Shown: piece after piece, positions 9,641 through 21,560 of the stretch
Layout: each line of letters begins with the position of its first letter
Position numbering within the stretch: the stretch's first letter is position 1
Assembly: GCA_033398695.1 (NCBI GenBank)
Contig: CM065802.1
Coordinates: forward strand, 202,821,096 to 202,885,095
Direction: 5' to 3'
From: Orobanche coerulescens
Lineage: Eukaryota > Streptophyta > Magnoliopsida > Lamiales > Orobanchaceae
Length of the DNA: 64,000 bases
Translations under genes and position numbers: made by a program
The notes under the pieces: model-generated
Databases searched by the model: none
Told to the model about the DNA's origin: nothing
What the model saw: only the letters and a program-made list of their open reading frames with translations

Positions 9641-10800
9641 ATCTAATGGAGTTCACATATCAGCAGAGGAATGGAGGTTGGAGGCAACCACCCATGCCCC
9701 AAGGAGGGGCGGGGGTGAAAAGAGAAGCTCCTCGGGGACCCGCTGCTCCCCCAGCTAAGAAAGGAGTAATCCACATGATATCAGGAGGACCAACCGACGG
9801 AAGTTCTAATCAGGCTAGGAAAGCCCACGCACGAAAGGCTAGGTGTCATCAGCTCAAAGAGGTCGCCTCTGTAGGCAGCGAGCCTATCATTCAGTTCAGC
9901 CCCATGGATTATAACGGGATACATGCGCCTCATAATGACGCGCTGGTCATCACCGCAGAGATCGCCACTTACGATGTGCAAAGGGTATTTATCGATACGG
10001 GAAGCTCGGTAGACATCTTATTCTATGACTATTTCAAACAGATGAACCTGGAGGTGGAATTGAAGAAGGTAGATACCGCGCTCTATGGGTTCTGCATGAC
10101 CGAGGTGCAAAGGGATGGAGAAGTGGTGCTTCCGGTAGCACTAGGTTGGATGCCCCATCGAAAGGTCAAGACGCTCAGGTTTTTAGTGGTGGACACCAAA
10201 TCAGCCTATAACGCCATTCTAGGACGACCGGGACTCAACAAATTCGAAGCAGTGGCCTCTACCGCACACATGAAAGTAAAATTCCCCGTAGGAGGTGAGG
10301 TAGGGGAATTAGTCGAGGATCAGTTTGTAGCTCGATCTTGTTACCAGACAACGGTAAAGTAGGGAGTGCAGTGCGGAAATAGGACATCCGAGCTAGGGGG
10401 TCCGGATCCAGAGTCTAAGAAGAATAAACAATCAAAGGCGCTCGAGGAAGCTGAGGAAGAAGACGTCAAGCCCAATGAGGAGTTGCTAGAAATAGAATTG
10501 GTTCCAGGAAAGCCGGAAACAAAAACTCGCATGGGAAGTCGGTTGGATGATGGAATAAAGGAAAGCCTTATCAGCCTGCTAAGCAGATTTGTGGACATTT
10601 TCGTGTTCGCAGTTGAGGATCTGGTGGGAATCAGCCCAACAGTTGCCGAGCACAGGTTGAACATCGACCCAACCATAAGACCAGTGAAGCAGAAGAGGAG
10701 GCATTTTGGGCCGGAGATGGATGGGGTCATTGGGGAAGAAGTTGACAAGCTCCTCCGAGCTGGACACATAATGGAGATCCAGTTTCCGGAGTGGCTATCC
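9641..10800 (+). pseudogene. Tat copy B protease and RT N-terminus
   Basis: The frame continues open from gag through the protease active site FIDTGSSVDILFYD (about 9988-10029) to a TAG at 10360-10362, where copy A reads CAG (Gln). Past that stop the same protein continues: the acidic linker, then RHFGPEMDGVIGEEVDKLLR and EIQFPEWLS. It is interrupted at 10800 by element C. RT resumes at 20196. No active RT can be made. Confidence 0.85.
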
Positions 10801-11365
10801 TGTAACACCCCAATTCACAAATGGGACATTACACGCCGTAGAACCCTCGTGAGGTCTACCAGGCTAACACATGACACATAAACCACAATATAATCCCAAA
10901 TGATGCACTCAAAAAGTAAGTAAGGATGTGGCCTCGACCAAAACATTTTAACGGAGTACATGAACATAAGATAAATCCAATTCATTGCCCACGCAGGGGA
11001 CTTAAACCAAGTTTCAAAGTAAACAGTTTAATTCCAGTACTCGACAAATGCAAAGACAAAAAATAAAATTACAGACTCGAGCCACATCATCAAGCCAGCC
11101 CATCCTTTACGTGCGTGTCCCGTGCCTGCTCCTCAGCTCTCCCGGTACCTGAAATGCATAAGACGCATTTCCCCCATTTAAGGGGTTAGCATTCGAATAG
11201 CTAGTGCAAGTACACAATTACACAACATTATATACAAAATACGGTTTTTAGCACAATCATCTCAATCAGAAATCATTTGCCATATATATATATATATATT
11301 CCGGAATACTACATTGGCAATCAAATCAGCTCCAATCATCACGATATCACAAAATCACAACTGGT

Positions 11366-11585
11366 ATCCCGTGGCCGTACCCCTTAGTATCGACCCCCAG
11401 ACATCCCGTTGAACACTCCGGGTGGGATACCACTTCCGCGGCCGTACCCCTTAGTATCGACCCCCAGACATCCCGTCGGACACTCCGGGTGGAAGTTCAA
11501 TCACACACGCACCCAAGTTCCCTTCCGCGGCCGTACCCCTTAGTATCGACCCCCATACATCCCGTCGGACACTCCGGGTGGAAGG
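11366..11585 (-). repeat. C LTR: three tandem copies of a ~57-bp unit
   Basis: Each copy contains GGCCGTACCCCTTAGTATCG and ends with ACTCCGGGTGG. Spacings are 67 and 89 bases. The same triplet is in the right LTR (18511-18730). It lies downstream of the TATA box in the sense direction, so it would be transcribed. Confidence 0.75.
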
Positions 11586-12210
11586 AACACAACTCACGCA
11601 CCCGAAAATCACAATTCATCATTCATTTTGAAAATCACAACATACATAACGAAATGTAATACATGTACTTGCCTTGAATGAAACGAAACGAAGGAAACGA
11701 CGAAGGAATAGGTTTCGGTCCGAACAATCCTCCCAAATCCGTTCCTAACACAATAACGGTATACACAAGTCTCAATAGAGCGAAAAGGTAAGAATTAATC
11801 CTAATTCTACCCCTTGGAACGATTCGTCGGGCATGATTTGGGTATCGTCGACTATAAGTGACGAACAATGGAAAACTTGAAGTTTAAAACCACAAATCAT
11901 CAATAAAACAAAGGATTACAAGTACACGATCGAAGTCTAGCGATAACCCAGTGATAATTCGGACTAAAAGAGTCAAATCCCAAGAAATCCCCAAAATTTC
12001 CCCAAAATCTCAAAACAAGGGTTTTGGGAATCTTTACCTTGATTCGGATGGTGGAAAGTGATTAGGAACTTGAAGAATTCACGCAAGGAATGCACGGTGG
12101 TAGTGAATGATGATCTATAGTCCGAATCGGCCCTAACCCTCGCCTAGAATCGCTCAAAGCCGAGAAGGATAAGAAATGAAGGAAAAATGACGAAGTTGAC
12201 TGCTGCTGTC

Positions 12211-12222
12211 CTATTTATATAA
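12211..12222 (-). promoter_or_regulatory. C 3' LTR TATA box
   Basis: The minus strand reads TTATATAAATAG directly downstream of the inverted-repeat array. The right LTR has the same box at 19356-19367, which is the copy that would drive the element. Confidence 0.65.
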
Positions 12223-12228
12223 AACAGT

Positions 12229-12520
12229 CTTAGCGCACGCTACGCACAAGCATTAGCGTGCGCTAACGGGGCGTGGAAGAACAGTCTGCCCACTGTCCTC
12301 TAGTTAGCGTACGCAAGCTAACATGGTTAGCGTGCGCTAGTACTAGGAATTAGCGTGCGCTAACGCTGAATTAGCGTACGCTACACGGTCGATCAAGGCA
12401 TCGAACCTCATCCCCTGCATCGCCGAAATCGATAGCGCACGCTACGAACCCCAGGTTAACGTCGCTAACCACAGTGATAGCGCACGCAAGTAAGTCCGGA
12501 GTAGCGTGCGCTACTCAGGC
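12229..12520 (-). promoter_or_regulatory. C LTR array of TTAGCG-NN-CGCTAA inverted repeats
   Basis: About ten full or partial sites lie in 290 bases, for example TTAGCGTGCGCTAA at 12253-12266. Centres are TG/CA or TA. The array ends some 8 bases from the TATA box. The array in the right LTR (19374-19665) includes the 18-bp perfect palindrome GGTTAGCGTACGCTAACC. A promoter role is inferred from position. Confidence 0.65.
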
Positions 12521-13039
12521 AGCAGTTCAGTACTGCACAGTACACTGCTGCCAACAGCACGAAAGTGTCGAAATACGAAGCAGGACCAGAATCCGGAAAC
12601 ATAAACACGTAATAATCGAGATAACAAAGCTGAGCATTGAAAGAGAATATAATCCCGATCACTAGAGAGTCTGAAATGAAGCAAATAAAGCGAAATTCCC
12701 CAAACTTATAAAAATTACAAAAACGGCCCAAGTGCCCGAAAAATCGCGGTACAACGTCGGACTAACAAACCGAAAGTTTCAACACGTCCAACTCAACCAT
12801 ACAAACTTATACGAATCAAGAAACAACGAAAACGAACACGTTATACGAGAATCGAACGCACATGCGGCAATATATAATTCAAGATGAAATTATGCAAAAA
12901 CATCCTCGAAACTCGACCAGACGGAAAAACTCCAAGAACAAAAGAGATTCAGAATTCCAAATCAGTGCTAAGCGAGTTGTCCGAAATGAACATACATCAA
13001 AAATAGAAGTTACCGAAAATAGAAAACACGGATATTACA

Positions 13040-13076
13040 TTATCTCCCCCTAAAAATAAGTTTCGTCCCGAAACTT
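13040..13076 (-). other. C polypurine tract and stem-loop
   Basis: In sense, a hairpin with arms AAGTTTCG and CGAAACTT (13058-13076) is followed by the polypurine tract TTTTTAGGGGGAGATAA (13040-13056), then the 3' LTR. The hairpin overlaps the pol stop codon at 13075. Confidence 0.75.
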
Positions 13077-15306
13077 ACAACGCGAACAACTCGGGGTATC
13101 TCAACTGCATACTCTCTTCCGTCTCCCATGTGGCTTCCTCGGATCCATGTCTCGACCATTGAACTTTAACCAGAGGAATGATTTTATGATGAAGTTGCTT
13201 CACCCGACGCTCTAAAATCTGAATCGGCCTCTCCTCGATGGTAATGTCGGGTCCCAACTCGATCTCTCCAAAATCAATAATATGGCTAGGGCCCGATACG
13301 TACTTCCTAAGCTGGGAAACATGAAATACGTTATGAATGTGACTCAAAGACGGCGGCAAGCCTAACCGATAGGCAAGCTCTCCCACTCTCTCTAAAATCT
13401 CAAACGGCCCAATATATCTCGAACTAAGTTTACCCTTCCGGCCGAAGCGGTAAACTCCCCGTGTCGGCGACACCTTAAGCAAAACATGGTCTCCCACCTC
13501 AAACTCCAACGGCCGGCGACGCGTGTCGGCATAAGACTTCTGCCGACTCTGGGCCGTCAACAATCTATCACGAATCAGAGTAATCTTCTCTCTCGTCTCA
13601 ACTACCATATCGGGCTCGGTACCAATCAGCTCAGACGCATCGTCCCAACACAACGGCGATCTGCACCTCCTCCCATACAATGCCTCAAATGGTGCCATTT
13701 TGATCGAGGCGTGCCAACTATTGTTGTACGTGAACTCGATCAACGGCAAGTGCGACTCCCAATCATCCTTCCAATCTAGGGCACAAGCTCTCAACATATC
13801 CTCTAACGTCTGGATCGTCCGCTCTGACTGCCCGTCAGTCTGAGGGTGGTAAGATGTACTGAGTCTCAACTCAGTCCCCAAAGCTCGATGAACAGCCTGC
13901 CAAAAATGTGACACGAACCGGCCATCACGATCCGAAACAATACTCTTAGGAGTCCCATGCAATCTCACGATCTCTGCAATAAACACTCGTGCCAGTCTCT
14001 CTGGACCCCAAGTGTCCTTAATACCCAGGAAGTGAGCTGATTTGGTCAGTCGATCGACAATAACACAAATCATGTTTATTCCAGTCCGAGTCCTAGGCAT
14101 ACTGGTAATGAAATCCATAGAAATATCCTCCCATTTCCACTCCGGGATAGGAAGTGGTCGCAAAAACCCCGTGGGTCGCTGATGCTCGATCTTAACTTGC
14201 TGACAGGTCAAACATCTTGACACAAACTCGCTAACGTCTGTCTTAAAATTACTCCACCAGTAGTTACTCCGCACGTCCTTGTACATTTTACTCGTACCAG
14301 GATGTATGGAGTAAGTCGTGGTATGAGCTTCGCTCAAGATCTTCTGTCTCAGCTCAATAACATTCGGTACACATAATCTTCCGCGAAATCTCAGAACGCC
14401 ATCATCCTGAACCACAAATCCAGGGGCTTTCCCCTTCCTCACATCCTCCCTCAACTGGACCAAAAACGGATCGTCATACTGCTTCGCCTTGATGTCATCA
14501 GTCAAGGACGAAGCGATCTCTAATGCACATAACTGGCCCTGCACTCTCTGAACCCAAACCTCGATATTCTGACAGATGAAATCTCTCTGGATCCTACTCT
14601 GTGGTGTAAGTACCTCTAACATATGTAAGGCCATCGGTTTCCGACTCAACGCATCAGCCACTACGTTGGCCTTACCCGGATGGTAAAGTATCTCGAGGTC
14701 ATAATCTTTAATTAGCTCTAACCACCTACGCTGCCTCATATTCAACTCTTTCTGGCTGAAGATGTACTTCAGACTCTTGTGGTCCATAAAAATCTTACAC
14801 GATGACCCATAGAGATAATGCCTCCAGATCTTTAAGGCGAAAACGACCGCAGCTAACTCCAAATCATGCGTGGGGTAATTCGCCTCATATGGTTTCAACT
14901 GGCGGGACGCATAAGCAATAACTCTATCTCTCTGCATCAAAACACATCCGAGCCCAAGGCCCGAAGCATCACTATACACTACGAAATCCTCGCTCCCCTG
15001 AGGCAATGCTAAGACGGGTGCGGTAGTTAAACGTCTCTTTAACTCATTAAAACTGTCATGTCTGTCTGCAGTCCACTCGAAGTTCTGAGTCTTCTGGAGT
15101 AACTGAGTGAGCGGTCTAGCGATCTTAGAGAATCCCTCAACGAATCTACGGTAATAGCCTGCAAGTCCCAGAAAACTCCTCACTTCCTTCACGTTCTTGG
15201 GTGGTTCCCAAGCCAACACTGCCTCTATCTTCTGCGGATCTACCGAACTCCCTCTGCTAAAATCACATGCCCGAGGAACATCACTTCCTCGAGCCAAAAC
15301 TCGCAC
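13075..15306 (-). CDS. C pol: RT connection, RNase H, integrase, chromodomain
   Basis: The frame has 743 codons; the first 20 or so residues are out-of-frame read-in and real homology starts at [10 protein letters not shown]. RNase H covers about 95-225, with acidic residues D113, E150, D175 and D218. The integrase zinc domain has H328, H335, C365 and C368. The integrase core has D398, D459 and E495; the D-x35-E spacing is canonical. Its C-terminal domain includes [21 protein letters not shown] chromodomain closes the protein ([20 protein letters not shown]). All catalytic residues are present. A small deletion at about 15245 (EGVR, then VDPQ) separates it from the RT frame. Confidence 0.9.
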   Translation of the reverse strand: MRVLARGSDVPRACDFSRGSSVDPQKIEAVLAWEPPKNVKEVRSFLGLAGYYRRFVEGFSKIARPLTQLLQKTQNFEWTADRHDSFNELKRRLTTAPVLALPQGSEDFVVYSDASGLGLGCVLMQRDRVIAYASRQLKPYEANYPTHDLELAAVVFALKIWRHYLYGSSCKIFMDHKSLKYIFSQKELNMRQRRWLELIKDYDLEILYHPGKANVVADALSRKPMALHMLEVLTPQSRIQRDFICQNIEVWVQRVQGQLCALEIASSLTDDIKAKQYDDPFLVQLREDVRKGKAPGFVVQDDGVLRFRGRLCVPNVIELRQKILSEAHTTTYSIHPGTSKMYKDVRSNYWWSNFKTDVSEFVSRCLTCQQVKIEHQRPTGFLRPLPIPEWKWEDISMDFITSMPRTRTGINMICVIVDRLTKSAHFLGIKDTWGPERLARVFIAEIVRLHGTPKSIVSDRDGRFVSHFWQAVHRALGTELRLSTSYHPQTDGQSERTIQTLEDMLRACALDWKDDWESHLPLIEFTYNNSWHASIKMAPFEALYGRRCRSPLCWDDASELIGTEPDMVVETREKITLIRDRLLTAQSRQKSYADTRRRPLEFEVGDHVLLKVSPTRGVYRFGRKGKLSSRYIGPFEILERVGELAYRLGLPPSLSHIHNVFHVSQLRKYVSGPSHIIDFGEIELGPDITIEERPIQILERRVKQLHHKIIPLVKVQWSRHGSEEATWETEESMQLRYPELFAL

Positions 15307-15593
15307 TTAGAGAACTTCGCGTACAACTGCTCAGCCCTCAAAGTGTCTAACACAATCCGGAGATGTAAGGCGTGCTCCTCCCGATTCTGTGAATAGATAA
15401 GAATATCGTCGATAAAGACGACCACGAATTTGTCCAGATACTTAATAAAAACTTTGTTCATCAACTGCATGAACACTGCTGGGGCATTGGTTAGCCCGAA
15501 AGGCATAACCACAAACTCGTAATAGCCATATCTCATCCGAAAGGCAGCTTTCGGAATATCGACGTCCCGAATCCTCAACTGGTAGTAGCCCAA
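15240..15593 (-). CDS. C pol: RT palm segment
   Basis: This 117-residue stretch holds RT blocks [19 protein letters not shown], then [20 protein letters not shown], and the catalytic [11 protein letters not shown]. It is in frame with the upstream gag-protease-RT reading, from which only one TGA codon (15594-15596) separates it. A frameshift near 15245 ends it. Its apparent start is only the codon after that TGA, so it is not an independent gene. Confidence 0.88.
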   Translation of the reverse strand: MGYYQLRIRDVDIPKAAFRMRYGYYEFVVMPFGLTNAPAVFMQLMNKVFIKYLDKFVVVFIDDILIYSQNREEHALHLRIVLDTLRAEQLYAKFSKCEFWLEEVMFLGHVILAEGVR

Positions 15594-17738
15594 TCACAAA
15601 TCAATCTTCGAAAAGACTGTCGCCCCCTGAAGCTGATCAAACAAATCGTCAATCCTGGGCAAAGGGTATTTATTTTTGATGGTTAGCTTGTTTAATTCTC
15701 GATAGTCGATGCATAAACGAAGCAATCCATCCTTCTTCTTAACAAAAAGTACAGGCGCACCCCAAGGCAATGCGCTCGGTCGAATATACCCTTTATCTAA
15801 CAACTCTCCCAACTGATTCTTCAATTCTAACATCTCCGACGGTGCCATACGGTACGGTGCTCGATAAATAGGGGCCGCATTCGGCTCTAGATCAATAGGG
15901 AACTCCACCTCTCGCTGTGGTGGTAATCCCGGCAAGTTGTCCGGAAATACATCGGGGTATTCGCTAACAACTGGAATTGACGATAAGTCAACTCCACCAT
16001 CTTCCGCCTTCAGAGCATAACACCAGTAGCCAACACAACCATGGTTCAAAAGTTTCATTGCCTTCAAGGCGCTAATCACACTCCCCGACCTACCCGGCTT
16101 AAAACCGACTAGAGTATGCTCGGTGCCGTCCTCGGCCATGATCGAGATAGTACGAGTCCAATAGTTCATGATAGCACCGTGACGATCCAACCAATCGTCC
16201 CCGAGGATCAAATCCTCACCCTTAAGGTCTATAACAATGAGATTCGAGGTCCAATCTCGGCTCCCGATCCTCACTGGGCAATCTCTAACTTCCCGATCCC
16301 CAACCATACGATCCCCGCTGGGTGTACTCACTACAAATGGCTCACACTCAAACAAGCAGTCAAAACCAATACGACTCACACAATCCGATGCAATAAAGGA
16401 ATGGGTAGCACCCGAATCAAAAAGTACTGAAACTGGATGAGTAAGGATTTGAGTGGTACCTGACTCCACCGGAATGTCTGCCTCCTCTGTGCGCCTCATC
16501 TGATATAATCGGGGGTGAACTGGACCCGAACTCGAGGCTGCACGACGATCCGGCTGACCCCGTCCCCTACCACGACCCGAACTCTGCGGAATATGAGTAG
16601 CTGGAGCACTGTGATCCCTCTGATCGGTAGTGGTAGTCGGAACTCTAGCAGCCCTGGTGGCCCTCTCACAATGAGTCGCCCGATGCCCGGTCTGCCCGCA
16701 AGTGAAGCAAGTAACTGGAGGAAAAGGACAATCCTTCATCAAATGCTCATATTGGTTGCAGTTAAAACAAACCCTGCCACCAGAAGCAACGGAATGAACT
16801 GAACAGTTACCCTGAGATCCCCCAGCCTGATGAAATGGCCTCTTCCCCGGTGTAGGGGCAGACTGTGCTCTCGAAAATCGGCCACTCTTGCCGGCTGAAA
16901 AGTTGCCAACCGTTTTCTGTTTCTTGGCCTCGGCACCCAACTCTGATTCCGGTGCGGCCATCTCGATCGCTAGAGCGCGATCCTGATACTCCTTCAAAGT
17001 GGCACACATGAGCGGTACCATACTCTGCCTGATATGCAGTTTCATACGCATATTAAAGTAACGGATTTTATTAGCCTCCGTCCTCACCTGTTCTCTAACG
17101 AAACCCAACTGCTGGTTGTAAGTAATGATGGCCTGAGAAATAGGCACATCCTGAGGTGTAGCGGTGAAGAACTCCACAATTCTGCGCTCCTTAACTGGCG
17201 GTGGACAATATTCTGCTTCCATAGCAGCCTTGAATTCCTCCCAAGTAGCTCGACGATCTCTGGGCACAACGGCCTCCCACCATTCCGCAGCTTCCTTATC
17301 CAGGAGGTACTGGGCAATATGTACCCTCCTGTCTTCGGGACAAGCTATGGCATCCAAGGTTCTGGACAACTGAAAGAGCCAATTCTCCCAACCGAGAGGG
17401 TCAGAAGATCCGGAGAAATGAGGTGGGTGCATCTTAGTCACCGTCTGAAGCCACTTACTAGCTTCCTCTTCCGGTGTCGGGGGCGGATTCTGGCGTCCAC
17501 CCTGAGCTATCTGAGTAAGTTGGGCTACCAACTGCTGAAGTACGGCAGTAGCCCCGGCGTCGGCATTATTACCCGACGACACTGAGTGAGAGGCTGAGTC
17601 CGCAGAGGACTGAGAAAGTGAGCCCTCCTCATTATCAGCACCACGACCACGGCCTCGGCCGCGTCCCCTAGCCGGTCTACCACGACCTCTCAACATACTG
17701 AAGGAGAAAAAGAAAAGAACAAGATCAGAAAGATTCAC
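15594..17738 (-). CDS. C gag, protease and RT N-terminus
   Basis: The frame has 714 codons. The more natural start is the second Met (17696), which opens an RG-rich basic stretch ([16 protein letters not shown]). The Gag core spans about 105-265 ([15 protein letters not shown], then [20 protein letters not shown]). Two CCHC zinc knuckles lie at 324-337 and 344-357. The protease active site is [11 protein letters not shown] (D441). RT begins near 620 and reaches FSKIDL, where a TGA replaces the Arg codon seen in E1 (AGA). Gag would package element RNA. Apart from that stop the frame is intact. Confidence 0.92.
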   Translation of the reverse strand: MNLSDLVLFFFSFSMLRGRGRPARGRGRGRGRGADNEEGSLSQSSADSASHSVSSGNNADAGATAVLQQLVAQLTQIAQGGRQNPPPTPEEEASKWLQTVTKMHPPHFSGSSDPLGWENWLFQLSRTLDAIACPEDRRVHIAQYLLDKEAAEWWEAVVPRDRRATWEEFKAAMEAEYCPPPVKERRIVEFFTATPQDVPISQAIITYNQQLGFVREQVRTEANKIRYFNMRMKLHIRQSMVPLMCATLKEYQDRALAIEMAAPESELGAEAKKQKTVGNFSAGKSGRFSRAQSAPTPGKRPFHQAGGSQGNCSVHSVASGGRVCFNCNQYEHLMKDCPFPPVTCFTCGQTGHRATHCERATRAARVPTTTTDQRDHSAPATHIPQSSGRGRGRGQPDRRAASSSGPVHPRLYQMRRTEEADIPVESGTTQILTHPVSVLFDSGATHSFIASDCVSRIGFDCLFECEPFVVSTPSGDRMVGDREVRDCPVRIGSRDWTSNLIVIDLKGEDLILGDDWLDRHGAIMNYWTRTISIMAEDGTEHTLVGFKPGRSGSVISALKAMKLLNHGCVGYWCYALKAEDGGVDLSSIPVVSEYPDVFPDNLPGLPPQREVEFPIDLEPNAAPIYRAPYRMAPSEMLELKNQLGELLDKGYIRPSALPWGAPVLFVKKKDGLLRLCIDYRELNKLTIKNKYPLPRIDDLFDQLQGATVFSKIDL

Positions 17739-17938
17739 AATTCACAAAGTTGGTAACACAAGTCACAATTCCGAACAACGCAAGAAAACGAATTACAGAA
17801 ATATAAGAGTTCGAGGAGACTTACAGCCACGAGTCGCACGAAAAGACGGTAGCGTGATGATATTAGGCACAACGACTGACTCTAACGACATAACTGACAG
17901 ACCCAAAATTCACCGACAGCCTAAGTATTCAAAACCTA

Positions 17939-17951
17939 GGCTCTGATACCA
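17939..17951 (-). other. C primer binding site
   Basis: The minus strand reads TGGTATCAGAGCC, complementary to the 3' end of initiator tRNA-Met, four bases inside the 5' LTR. It fixes orientation and LTR boundary. Confidence 0.85.
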
Positions 17952-17955
17952 TAAA

Positions 17956-20190
17956 TGTAACACCCCAATTCACAAATGGGACATTACACGCCGTAGAACC
18001 CTCGTGAGGTCTACCAGGCTAACACATGACACATAAACCACAATATAATCCCAAATGATGCACTCAAAAAGTAAGTAAGGCCGTGGCCTCGGCCAAAACA
18101 TTTTAACGGATTACATGAACATAAGATAAATCCAAATTCATTGCCCACGCAGGGGACTTAAACCAAGTTTCAAAGTAAACAGTTTAATTCCAGTACTCGA
18201 CAAATGCAATGACAAAAAATAAAATTACAGACTCGAGCCACATCATCAATGCCTCCCATTCTTTTCGTGGGTGTCCCGTGCCTGCTCCTCGGCTCTCCTG
18301 CACTAAATGCATAAGACGCATTTCCCCCATTTAAGGGGTTAGCATTCGAATAGCTAGTGCAAGTACACAATTACACAACATTATATACAAAATACGGTTT
18401 TTAGCACAATCATCTCAATCAGAAATCATTTGCCATATATATATTCCGGAATACTACATTGGCAATCAAATCAGCTCCAATCATCACGATATCGCAAAAT
18501 CACAACTGGTATCCCATGGCCGTACCCCTTAGTATCGACCCCCAGACATCCCGTCGAACACTCCGGGTGGGATACCACTTCCGTGGCCGTACCCCTTAGT
18601 ATCGACCCCCAGACATCCCGTCGGACACTCCGGGTGGAAGTTCAATCACACACGCACCCAAGTTCCCTTCCGCGGCCGTACCCCTTAGTATCGACCCCCA
18701 GACATCCCATCGGACACTCCGGGTGGAAGGAACACAACTTACGCACCCGAAAATCACAATTCATCATTCATTTCGAAAATCACAACATACATAACGAAAT
18801 GTAATACATGTACTTGCGTTGAATGAAACGAAACGAAGGAAACGACAAAGGAATAGGTTTCAGTCCGAACAATCCTCCCAAATCCGTTCCTAACACAATA
18901 ACGGTATACACAAGTCTCAATAGAGCGAAAAGGTAAGAATTAATCCTAATTCTACCCCTTGGAACGATTTGTCGGGCATGATTTGGGTATCGTCGACTAT
19001 AAGTGACGAACAATGGAAAACTTGAAGTTTAAAACCACAAATCATTAATAAAACGAAGGATTACAAGTACACGATCGAAGTCTAGCGATAACCCAGTGAT
19101 AATTCGGACTAAAAGAGTCAAATCCCAAGAAATCCCCAAAATTCCCCCAAAATCTCAATACAAGGGTTTTGGGAATCTTTACCTTGATTCGGATGGTGGA
19201 AAGTGATTAGGAACTTGAAGAATTCACGCAAGGAATGCACGGTGGTAGTGAATGATGATCTACAGTCGGAATCGGCCCTAACCCTCGCCTGGAATCGCTC
19301 AAAGCCGAGAAGGATAAGAAATGAAGGAAAAATGACGAAGTTGACTGCTGCTGTCCTATTTATATAAAACAGTCTTAGCGCACGCTACGCACAAGCATTA
19401 GCGTGCGCTAACGGGGCGTGGAAGAACAGTCTGCCTACTGTCCTCCAGTTAGCGTACGCAAGCTAACATGGTTAGCGTGCGCTAGTACTAGGAATTAGCG
19501 TGCGCTAACGCTGAATTAGCGTACGCTACCTGGTCCAGTACCGAAGTACTGAACCTACTGTCCCAGACTGCTGAAATCGTTAGCGCACGCTACGAACCCC
19601 AGGTTAGCGTACGCTAACCACACAGTGATAGCGCACGCAAGTAAGTCCGGAGTAGCGTGCGCTACTCAGGCAGCAGTTCAGTACTGCACAGTACACTGCT
19701 GCCAACAGCACGAAAGTGTCGAAATACGAAGCAAGACCAGAATCCGGAAACATAAACACGTAATAATCAAGATGACAAAGCTGAGCGTTGAAAGAGAATA
19801 TAATCCCGATCACTAGAGAGTCTGAAATGAAGCAAATAAAGCGAAATTCCCCAAACTTATGAAAATTACAAAAACGGCCCAAGTGCCCGAAAAATCGCGG
19901 TACAACGTCGGATTAACAAACCGAAAGTTTCAACACGTCCAACTCAACCATACAAACTTATACGAATCAAGAAACAACGAAAACGAACACGTTATACGAG
20001 AATCGAACGCATATGCGGCAAGATATAATTCAAGATGAAATTATGCAAAAACATCCTCGAAACTCGACCAGACGGAAAAACTCCAAGAACAAAATAGATT
20101 CAGAATTCCAAATCAGTGCTAAGCGAGTTGTCCGAAATGAACATACACCAAAAATAGAAGTTACCGAAAATAGAAAACACGGATATTACA
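17956..20190 (-). repeat. C 5' LTR (right; 2235 bp)
   Basis: This is the sister of 10801-13039 with the same ends, TATA box (19356-19367), triplet repeat (18511-18730) and inverted-repeat array (19374-19665). Differences cluster in a patch at 19528-19578 versus 12384-12432 rather than being evenly spread. Confidence 0.93.
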
Positions 20191-20195
20191 TATCC

Positions 20196-20883
20196 AACGC
20201 TGTGATGGTGGGGAAAGGCCAGGGGAAGTGGAGGATGTGCATGGACTTCCGGGACCTAAATAAAGCATGTCCAAAGGATCACTACCCGTTACCCCACATA
20301 GATCAGCTAGTGGATTCAACCTCGGGGTGCGAGTTACTCAGTATGATGGATGCTTCTCAGGGATATCATCAGATTCCTCTCGCACCCGAGGACAGAAATA
20401 GGTGTTTAGATGAACATACCCATGGGATTGGGTGGAAGATCGCCGGAGAAAGGTAGTGGAAGCACCACCGAAGGCAGGAAACCAAGGTCGCAAGTGTCGC
20501 CGGAATACCCTCACACTAGTATGTTGCAAGAAGAAGAGCGGAAATGGCTGAAGGGGGTAGAAGATTCCTACTTATAGAGAAGGAGGGCGAAAATCGAGAA
20601 GATAACGGGTGATCTGGAGCATCCGATGCCTCCTGTAAAAGAACGGCTGGGATCTGGCACCGCCTCATCCGACCTATAGCAGGTCGACACCTGGACTTGA
20701 CCATAGACGCGACGTTTGGGAGGCGGGGAAAGGAAAAGACGGGGATATTATAGCGCACGAAGTCCGAGGAACCTTGTTATCTGGGAACGAGAATCCCAAG
20801 GACTATTGTGTCAATTTCGTCAGATTGTAAACAAATCTTACTCTACTCAGTCTTACAGCTCGACTAGAGTAGGGGGGACTGGT
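20196..20883 (+). pseudogene. Tat copy B truncated RT tail and 3' region
   Basis: Following the C target duplication, the RT reading resumes at NAVMVGKGQGKWRMCMDFRD through MMDASQGYHQIPLAPEDR. It then leaves homology and stops at 20456, exactly as in copy A. The rest is non-coding and ends in the polypurine tract AGTAGGGGGGAC (20868-20879). The in-frame Met at 20013 belongs to C's LTR. Confidence 0.83.
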
Positions 20884-21560
20884 TGATAGGACGCCGAATG
20901 TACGCTCCCTGAAAACCCGGTTTAAAATATGGACCAATATAAGCCGGAGTACCGACCTCTTAGTAAAGAAAGGTTTTTTTTTAGAGTAATAATGTCCGAC
21001 CTAGGTTCTTAGACAAGAGGATGCCGACCTCAAAGTCCTTCGATCTATAAACCTCAGATAAAAGGGCGCTGACCTCGGAGGCCCCACTAACCTGTGACAA
21101 CTGTTAGAAGGTTGCCGACCTCAAAGGTCTCCTGACCTACGGATTTGAATAGGAATGACCCGACCTAAGTGATCTTTTATAATATGAGCCGACCTAAAGC
21201 CTCCGAGCTCATGAAGGTCGAACTCTCGGGAGAAAAGATCCTGACTCACCTAACAGAATCCCTGAGATCCAGGGATTGAGAGCCCATACCTTGCAATCCC
21301 GGAAATCTAGGGATGGGAAATCTCAGCCTGAATCTCTGGATATCTGGGATCTTCTCTAAAAATCAGGGAAGATCTTAGAGAATAAGGCACCTCCCTTCTA
21401 TAAAAGGGAGAGGGGGGGTTTTCATTCGGGATTCACATTCTGAGATTACAACATACTTTAGAGAGAGAAAGAAAGACAATACTTCATACATTTCGGGTTT
21501 TCTTAGCTAAACTCCTAAGATTAACCCGGTTCTTGGTGACCGATCAGCTTGGTTACATCA
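20884..21560 (+). repeat. Tat 3' LTR of copy B (677 bp)
   Basis: It starts TGATAGGACG and ends GGTTACATCA, matching 7593-8258, with the same CCGACCT repeats and TATA palindrome. It is followed by agcgc, the candidate target duplication, whose partner lies left of the window. Confidence 0.82.

Larger units (their letters stand above)
10801..13039 (-). repeat. C 3' LTR (left; 2239 bp)
   Basis: On the plus strand it runs TGTAACACCCC to GATATTACA. It contains three copies of a roughly 57-bp unit (starting near 11373, 11440 and 11529) in the presumed transcribed part. A TATA box lies at 12211-12222 and an inverted-repeat array at 12229-12520. No genuine coding sequence is seen. Confidence 0.93.
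10801..20190 (-). mobile_element. C: near-intact Ty3/Gypsy chromovirus (Tekay/Del-like)
   Basis: A complete element of 9390 bp, flanked by the direct repeat tatcc (10796-10800 and 20191-20195), splits the Tat copy B RT between WLS and NAVM. It has two LTRs of about 2.24 kb, a tRNA-Met-type primer site, gag, protease, RT, RNase H, integrase, chromodomain and polypurine tract. Its LTRs are nearly identical apart from localised patches, so it inserted late, after the Tat array formed. It is the only copy here that comes close to encoding all proteins. Confidence 0.95.

Noticed and set aside
12229..12520. Regularly spaced palindromic repeats resembling a CRISPR array
   Set aside because: Sites are 14 bp, irregularly spaced and inside plant LTRs; there are no uniform spacers and no cas genes.
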